Shown here piece by piece: positions 56,976 through 64,000 of a DNA stretch of 64,000 nt. Position 1 is the first letter of the stretch. Each line of letters begins with the position of its first letter. The position numbers were made by a program, and so were the translations under genes. The DNA is from Urechis unicinctus (taxonomy: Eukaryota; Annelida; Polychaeta; Xenopneusta; Urechidae). The DNA lies in the NCBI GenBank assembly GCA_034190875.2, contig CM067357.1, positions 18,664,313-18,728,312 on the forward strand. Direction: 5' to 3'. The notes beneath the pieces are model-generated. The model saw nothing but the letters and a program-made list of their open reading frames with translations. It ran no database searches and was not told the DNA's origin.

Positions 56976-59900
56976 ATCATGATTAAGGGCTACCATAGAC
57001 CCTGGGGAATAATATGGAACCACAGAAATATGTTTTATTGCTGTGTTATGAACTGGAGCAACTTAAGATAGGAGAGATGTAAAATTTATGCGACTCGTGC
57101 ATGGAGTTTTCGCCTAAAACATTCACCAACCTCGCTTAATTCTCGTATATGGAAAGCGATTTGGTTCGAAATCCTAACATGATTGCTTTTAGAAATAAAT
57201 ATTCGTCTGAGCGTCAGTTAAAAACAAAGTAAGGCAGGTTCAGAACCTCTATCCATCTATTGCTGTTTTCTTGAGCAAGGGCCTAATGCCTTTTTGCTAA
57301 TCGATATATCAAATAAGCAAACAAGCTGATATAATAGCAACGTTTTTTAATAATGCACCATGTCATTCATAAGCGTTAGCGGCTTGACGGTGCGGTTTAG
57401 CGTGTCTCATGCATTAGCAAAAGTACCATGCGAAGCGAAAATTGGTTAAAACGCAATCTCGCAAAAATGCAATGATTTATTTTACCCGCATGAGACTAGC
57501 TTGGTTAACATAACATATAATATATTGTAATATTGATTTCGTCTGCCTCCAATGCAGGCCGCAAGTATTTTGTTCTTACTATTTGTTCAGAAGAGGGTAA
57601 ACAGTATGTGATAAGTTCAATAAAAGCAAGGATATACAAACACATCACTACTATGTGGATGAATATTATATTGGAGCGCCATATTTTGAATTTTTTGAAG
57701 GGAACATCACGATTTAGTGCATGGAGCAATGTCTTTTATCAGTAGCTGTTGTTGTCGGCGACTAAACCCAGTGCATTCACGAGTACCTCTAATGGGTGCT
57801 AGCAAGTATACGCCAACTTAAGCAGCTACATCCAAACCTTAACTCAACAATTATATATTATCTTTAATGTCACAAGTGTTTTAAATGTCATATTCTGGTA
57901 TCTAATATGCCAAACACGTGGTAATTGAGTCTCTAGTAGATTATTCATGCATGTCCTTAAATCGACGGTAGGCGATGTGGTGGTGTTTGGGTACATTTGC
58001 ATTGATAATCTATTAATAAAATGCTTATTGATGTTTTGTCACTAATGCACTCTCCACTTCACAAGTGCATTGACTACTTACACAGTAACCATCAATCAGA
58101 TAATATTCTTGTTGAGTCAACCGGTCATCCATTGCATATTAGGGCAAACAGTCACTTGCTGCCTACTCTAACCCCATCGATCCTCAAAGCCGTTTAAACC
58201 GATTACCTGTTTCCATCTACTTTCTTACCAACTAACCCGCTGTTATTTTTTGTTTGCAAAAGTATTGTTGCAACGAATCGATATGTTTGTAGAGGTGCGT
58301 ACAGCAGTTTATCTAAAGGTATTTATATGCGTGTTTTTGGAAGCTTAAGCCGGTCCAACGAAGCATATTGTTAACGCTAGCGTACACGAATCAATCGCAT
58401 TAATATGAACAAGCTCAGAGCATTTAAAACAAAACTTTTTACCGTTGAATATCTTTGTTAGGAGCCAGCATACTTATCTTATTAGTAAATGCGCAGAAGA
58501 AAAAAAAAATGATAATGTCTATTGTAAGTGTGATATTCTTGTATGATGTCAGATGCTCCATTTTATTTGCGATGGACATTCAGAAGCCAAGTTTTACCTG
58601 CTTATCCCTCTGCCAACAAGATGATGAACTAGCTTTTGAAGTTATAGCAGTCTTACAGAGCACGGTATGTTATTCTATTACCAACATGCATACTTCATAA
58701 ATATATAACGAGTAATATATTGCAATTCATTGCAAATATGTATTGTCTCCAATGATATTCAGGAAATTGAGTTTAAAAGCAAATGCAGAAATAGATGTTG
58801 AGGATGTTAAAGGAAACATAACAATGCATTGTTAATTGGTTATACGACATTACTTTCCTTTTCGCATAGAAATACCTCGGTACAGCGATTGTATGTTTTG
58901 CCGAAGGCCAGGGTGAATATTTCTTGTCTTTTTTGGAAGAGTCGAATGAATGAGATAAGTTATGTCATGGTGTCAATATGATAGTTTTTGCCTCAGAGAT
59001 ATTATTATTATTATTTCACATCATTTATAACAGAGCATACATTTAAAAGTTTATTTTTGTTCACAACAATATTTCCTAACCTGTGTGATATACAGGATCA
59101 TAGCATAAGACAAACAAATTAATATATTAATATGAGTGCATTTGATATTCTTGAAGCACATCGCATAGATACACAAAATATGCAGAAGTAATCCTTACTT
59201 GCCATGATAATGATCAATTTAGCATTGATTTAATTAGCACGCTATGATTATTATCCAAAAATGTCGTAATATAATGTGTATGGACTATTAATTAATTAAC
59301 AACGAAAGAGCACGCTCCTGCGGTGACGAATGGATGAATGATTAGCTCAATTAAAGATTTTATTTTATCGTAAAGTATGGATCGGAGGTGAGTCAAGCTC
59401 AGAGGCTAGGATATCTCTAATATCCAATGGTCTAAAGTTCCCTTAATACATGTTAGGGCATAAGAATGGTAAGCTCGGAGTATGAAAGTGTCATAATAAA
59501 ACCAAAGGCTAACGCTGAATACAATCGCTGGTTCAATTCCTTCAATTCCTGGTGCAAATATATGTTACATACGAACTCATTATAAAGAGCCATCATATTT
59601 TGTATCGGCAGAAATTTAATATTCTCCCGAAATTATCGATAGTCTTGATAGCGCCCAGGAGAATTCATTATGCCACATCTTGATGTCCATGCAGATGGCA
59701 ACAAAATATGCACTAATGAATCAAGATATGATATTTGCAAAGACCATATATTTGTATTGCCTTAGTACCGATGTCTCAGAAGGCGCTATAATCAATACCC
59801 ATGTATCATCTAGGAGCAACGGCTTGTGTATGTTGCTCCGAGATAATATTGAACCTGGACGTCACATATAGCCGCAAGTAGACCAAGGCTTCGCAGATAT

Positions 59901-60534
59901 GTACATACGCAGACAGTTCAAACAGTCAGCAACATCAAAGGAATATTGGGGCAAGCCGTGTGCCGATCAACACAAGGGGAGGCGACTCGAACAGCAAAAC
60001 CTCAATTCGAGAATATTTTTGCTGCAAAAGCGTGGTAGCCAGAGAAAATATCCGTACCTTGTGCTTTGCGCATTCAACGTAGCGTGTCTGTAAATACTGT
60101 ATTTGTTTAAGCTCAAGTAGCTGCTTTTCTCGAAACTGTTGCACTTATGACGCAATTTCACAGAAAAGGTAATAGCAACGATGATAGCATTCACGCCAGC
60201 CACGTCCGAGCAACTATGGTTCAACGCCACCTGTGATTCATGTGCTGCTTTGGCTTTGTCATAGCGTTTCTACACATAGGATAAATACGAAGAAGTGGTC
60301 GCCTCGACCAATCGGAGGAGTCAACACTGCGATATGCATCTGGTAATCTCATGGTATCGTGCGTAGCGATAAACTCCTTGATTGCACAATCAGCTCCATT
60401 CGCAAAACAAAATGTCAATGGACAAGACTGTTTCACGTTGTGAATCGACATGTTGTTAGACAGCAGAAGGATATGACATAGTTAAAAAAAACTTTACAGT
60501 GATTGTTAATGTCGAAGTCAAAGATAAATGCAAT
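56976..60534. other. unassigned DNA, no gene seen
   Basis: 3.6 kb without partner or recognisable protein. Overlapping short frames on both strands at 57,505-57,745 and 59,899-60,230 look like chance. A run of ATT triplets lies near 58,999-59,014. Confidence 0.5.
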
Positions 60535-60760
60535 AATAAAGGCGGCTTAGCTAAATTTCGACCAATGGCATTTGTATTTATTAATAATAATGAACTATAA
60601 CCAACCGATCACTATCATATCATCTTTATCACCGTGGAAGGGATCACTTAATTAGGAATGGAATGGAAACAAAACGGCAACACGTATTACTTCCAGTAAC
60701 ACATATGAGACAATATCCTGCTTCTTAAGCTATAAAGATAACATCGCTCGGAATGGCTAT
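60535..60760 (+). repeat. R5 repeat, copy 3 (fragment)
   Basis: This aligns with 31,325-31,570. Landmarks are AAAGGCGGCTTAGC, TTTATTAATAATAATGAAC, GGGATCACTTAATTAGGAAT and CTTCCAGTAACACAT. Confidence 0.82.
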
Positions 60761-62446
60761 TAACTTTATCGGAACTGTACTTTATGCGACATGAATTCCT
60801 CGAATCTTTCTCTGGGGATCGTCGTACGTATTGGTACAGCTTTTGTTAAAGGAATGGCCTTCTTCTGACTTAAGCCCATAAGTCAGGTGTAATCGTTCAG
60901 CATCTTAATACTGCGTCAAGTAAATCTTGGTTAGCTTCAAAATAACAATCTGACGTTAGAAATCCTTGGATTTGCTGTTTATGCTTGTAGAATTGGCTTG
61001 CTAATATGTATTCGTATGATGCAGCCGTCATGCAAGATCACATCATGACAATGGCCAAAGGTGTATGCGAAATTAACGCAAAGATACAGTCAGCTATTTT
61101 GTAAACTCAGTAATGCACCTATACATATTTAACATGTACAACCGAACGCATTCATTGAGGATACAATATCGCAATGATAATTAATGAATACCGTTGAATA
61201 ACAATAACGCATATGAGCACAAACACACACAAACACATAAATTCATACGCAGTATATAAATACACACACACATATGTATATATAAATATATATATATATA
61301 ACTACATATACATATAAATGTTATATATACATATATATATATATATATATAATTTTGTGTATATTAAGATATATTTATATATATATATTAGGATCAGAAG
61401 TTCAGACAACATTTGATTGTTTGAATTCAACCCCACAAGCCAATTCGTAATGTAAACGAAACGATATGAAGCGAAAAAGCAAATGCAAATACGCAATAGC
61501 GTACCACACATAGAATTCCAATTGCTAAGCGAATTTTTGCACGAATATATAATTAAATGAGGCGTTTACAAATTCGAACACCACTGCCTCCAGTGACAAT
61601 CTCGTAATCGGGCATCATATGCATCTTGTTATGAAGTATTGCAATCAGATCATCTTTAGTTTAAACATTGTGTATCTGTTAATCAAGTATCCATGACCAA
61701 AATACTGACCTCTCAGTTGCCAGAATCTTGCAATCTTCTGAATGCCGCCTAGCTACTAATTTTTCAACCTCTTACGATTAGCTCGACTGACATCATAGGT
61801 ACATATGGAGACGGTTTCGAATGTTTGATAACTATTAGAGCAATACACGAATGTCCGTTTCCTATAATGACATATGTGCGTCGATCAGCGCCACATTGCT
61901 ATTCATGTGTCGCCTTGACATCACCACGATAATTGTCCTCGCAGGCCGGTAGTGTGTAATAATTGGTGTATGCATGAAGCTGCAATTCTAATAGTCTGTA
62001 CCCGTAAACTAATGGGTGGTATAGTAACACAGCTCTCCGAAGCACCACTGTCCTGTCGACTGGTCACTTGATTTGCCTTATCTCAAAAAGTAATGGATGG
62101 TTAGTATATATATGGTACTGAACGGTAAGTGAATAAAGTTTACTTTGACTGGGCATGTAATTGGTGAATCAATACCATGCGTTGATATTGCTAATGATTG
62201 ACACGGCCAGTTTGACAGCTGGGGAAAATTGAAGTCCGCAAGAATTATCTGGCTGCTTAATTCAAATGCTTCATTGGATGAACCATTGCGGTAGTTTGTT
62301 TAGATGAATGAGGAGAGAAAAATCGATCTCTCGATTCTTTGATCGCAATAAGTGACATTGCATCCAAACACCGAATATAGAAGTGATTCAGACACTATGC
62401 ATTTTGCTGTAGCTTTCAAGGCAATTATGAGGAAGGCAACTGCTGT
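60761..62446. other. unassigned DNA around a CA/TA microsatellite
   Basis: No gene is recognised on either side of the simple repeat at 61,205-61,390. Confidence 0.5.
61205..61390. repeat. composite CA/TA microsatellite
   Basis: It starts with ACAAACACACAC-type sequence, passes through CATATGTATATA, and ends in TA runs interrupted by AATTTTGTG. Confidence 0.9.
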
Positions 62447-62818
62447 TTAATGAGCGACCGTTTAATTCCTTCATGATGAGCATCATGGGCCTGCTAGGCA
62501 ATATATGCTTCTGCACAATTGGATGACATCAATGCTTTATCATTATGCCGATTACCATTTCTCATAAAGATTTGGTATCTGCATCCTTAAGTTCCACATT
62601 TTTTCATATGTTTTTTAAAGGCTGATCATTGGTCCCACAAAAATTAGAGTGATTAATTAAATCCATATATTTGACCATACTTCTCAAATGAACGGTATTT
62701 TGTCAAAGTGATGACGTTGCAATACAACCAGCGTCTGATTGCATTCCACTCGGATTTAATCCCCCCTAATATTGATCGCTTTAACTTATTTTCTTTCACA
62801 TTCCGCCTGTGCCTCCAG
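62447..62818 (+). repeat. R6 repeat, copy 2
   Basis: Partner of 35,358-35,712; see that entry. The minus-strand frame at 62,653-62,841 is a by-product and is not shared by the other copy. Confidence 0.88.
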
Positions 62819-64000
62819 TGATAAGTTAATTGAATGCGCATGCTTTACAATAATGATTCGTTGCAAGCTGTCTACTACTTGTGCCGGTCGATTTTAGGAA
62901 AGTTGCGTAAAATACGTCTTCCAGTTCCGGCATTATGACATATCTGACACGCTTGATAGGTGACACGTTATACATGGAGATCGACTACTGTTGATTTCAT
63001 ATACTGAACTATTCTTGCTCAGCTTAAGCAGCCAGGTCGGCTAAGGCTGGAGATAATTAAATGTTGGACATCTTGAGACGGCCACCATTAATTACTGTCT
63101 AGGTGCGTGTTATGAAGCACGCAACTCGATTGAAGTTACATAATAATGTTCCGACGGTTTCAGAATTCCCAACATCAATAATCAATAGACTGCAATGACA
63201 TTTGGCATCCCCAACTAATGTCACCTGCGCAGCCTTGTATAACAGCTAGTAATGCCGTATCCATTATAATCTTTTGTTGACAAACTCTGATAGAAGTGGA
63301 TTATCGACATGATGTATGCTTGCGAGTTAACCACCACCATAGTTAGCCACCACCATCATTTTAACAATTCCGCATACATATTCATAGTGGCAACATTCTA
63401 AGTACGTGATATTCGCGGGTACAAACGATTTAAAGCTACAGTGTTCTAAAGTAAACGCAAATAACAAACGAGCTACACATCTTGGTTAGGGAAACCATGA
63501 GAATGCACTATATATATTTTAATGATTGATAACATAACCCCATAGTAGTTTTATCTCCATCTTACCGTAATTTACTGATTTACTGAGCAGCTGCTGCAGT
63601 AAACATGATGCATCAAGACCATTCATCTTAATATTGGAAATCGAGTTCCAACCGAAGAAAATAGAAGCTAATGATTAATGTAATATAAAAAAAACATCTC
63701 TTCATTTCATCAGCCTTTCTCGACTCAAAGACTCACTGATATGTTCAGGTTAGCCACGAATAAAACCAAACTGAATTCACTATATATTGGACAATGAATT
63801 CAGAACGTATCTTAAAAATCAAATTGGCAACTTCTCTACTCTTGTTGTTGATACATTCAATGGCACAACAGAAACCAGCAGCTGCCCCCGAGTGGATGCA
63901 GGAGACATGGATGTGACTTGACAAAGCAGAGGATACATTGATGGTTGCACATGCGTAAAGACCTGTAGATTTATATGGCACGTATGATTATTGAGCCAAG
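62819..64000. other. unassigned DNA to the window end
   Basis: No gene is supported. A 16-base tandem pair (AGTTARCCACCACCAT) lies at 63,325-63,356. The frame at 63,745-63,981 (minus, 78 residues) has no recognisable domain. Confidence 0.5.

Overview
This is eukaryotic nuclear DNA, most likely from an invertebrate animal. It is AT-rich, has no operons and no recognisable conserved protein domain. It carries long (TA)n and (ATGT)n microsatellites, a large minisatellite, and many old repeat copies that have diverged from one another. A mollusc, perhaps a bivalve, is my best guess from texture alone, because no diagnostic gene is present. I could not support any protein-coding gene, rRNA or tRNA. 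The open reading frames are short chance frames or run through simple repeats whose unit contains no stop codon.

I compared the window with itself by eye and found repeat families, labelled R1 to R11 here. R1 is the largest. It has a long copy at 1.4-5.6 kb (minus), another at 53.5-57.0 kb (plus), and partial copies at 24.7-26.2, 30.7-30.9, 50.6-51.2 and 52.0-52.7 kb. R7 lies next to R1 in both large arms (6.6-7.6 kb minus, 49.2-50.6 kb plus). As a result 1.4-7.6 kb is a diverged inverted copy of 49.2-57.0 kb. The order R8 - variable part - R1 - (TA)n - R2 occurs at 23.3-27.7 kb and again at 48.2-53.1 kb, so these pieces probably belong to one large composite element. R5, R6, R9, R10 and R11 are further pairs or triplets. 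Boundaries were set by eye and are good to about 50 bases.

Layout: 0-10.9 kb holds R1 and R7 in inverted orientation plus unassigned DNA. 10.9-20.1 kb is a segment with a (TA)n array and an R3 copy at each end, in opposite orientations. Inside it, about 12.6-18.6 kb is strongly CpG-poor and holds a 2.2-kb 17-bp minisatellite, a 36-bp tandem repeat and two strong hairpins. 20.1-28 kb holds R8, R10, R1, R4 and R2 with TA arrays. 28-43 kb holds R4, R1, R5, R6, R10 and R3 copies and the 1.15-kb (ATGT)n array. 43-57 kb is unassigned DNA followed by the second large R8/R9/R7/R1/R2 cluster. 57-64 kb is mostly unassigned, with one R5 and one R6 copy.

The points most worth attention are the large composite element in several orientations, the CpG-poor block bounded by inverted R3-(TA)n ends, the 17-bp minisatellite that is open in all three forward frames, and the repeated placing of TA arrays at the edges of R2 and R3.
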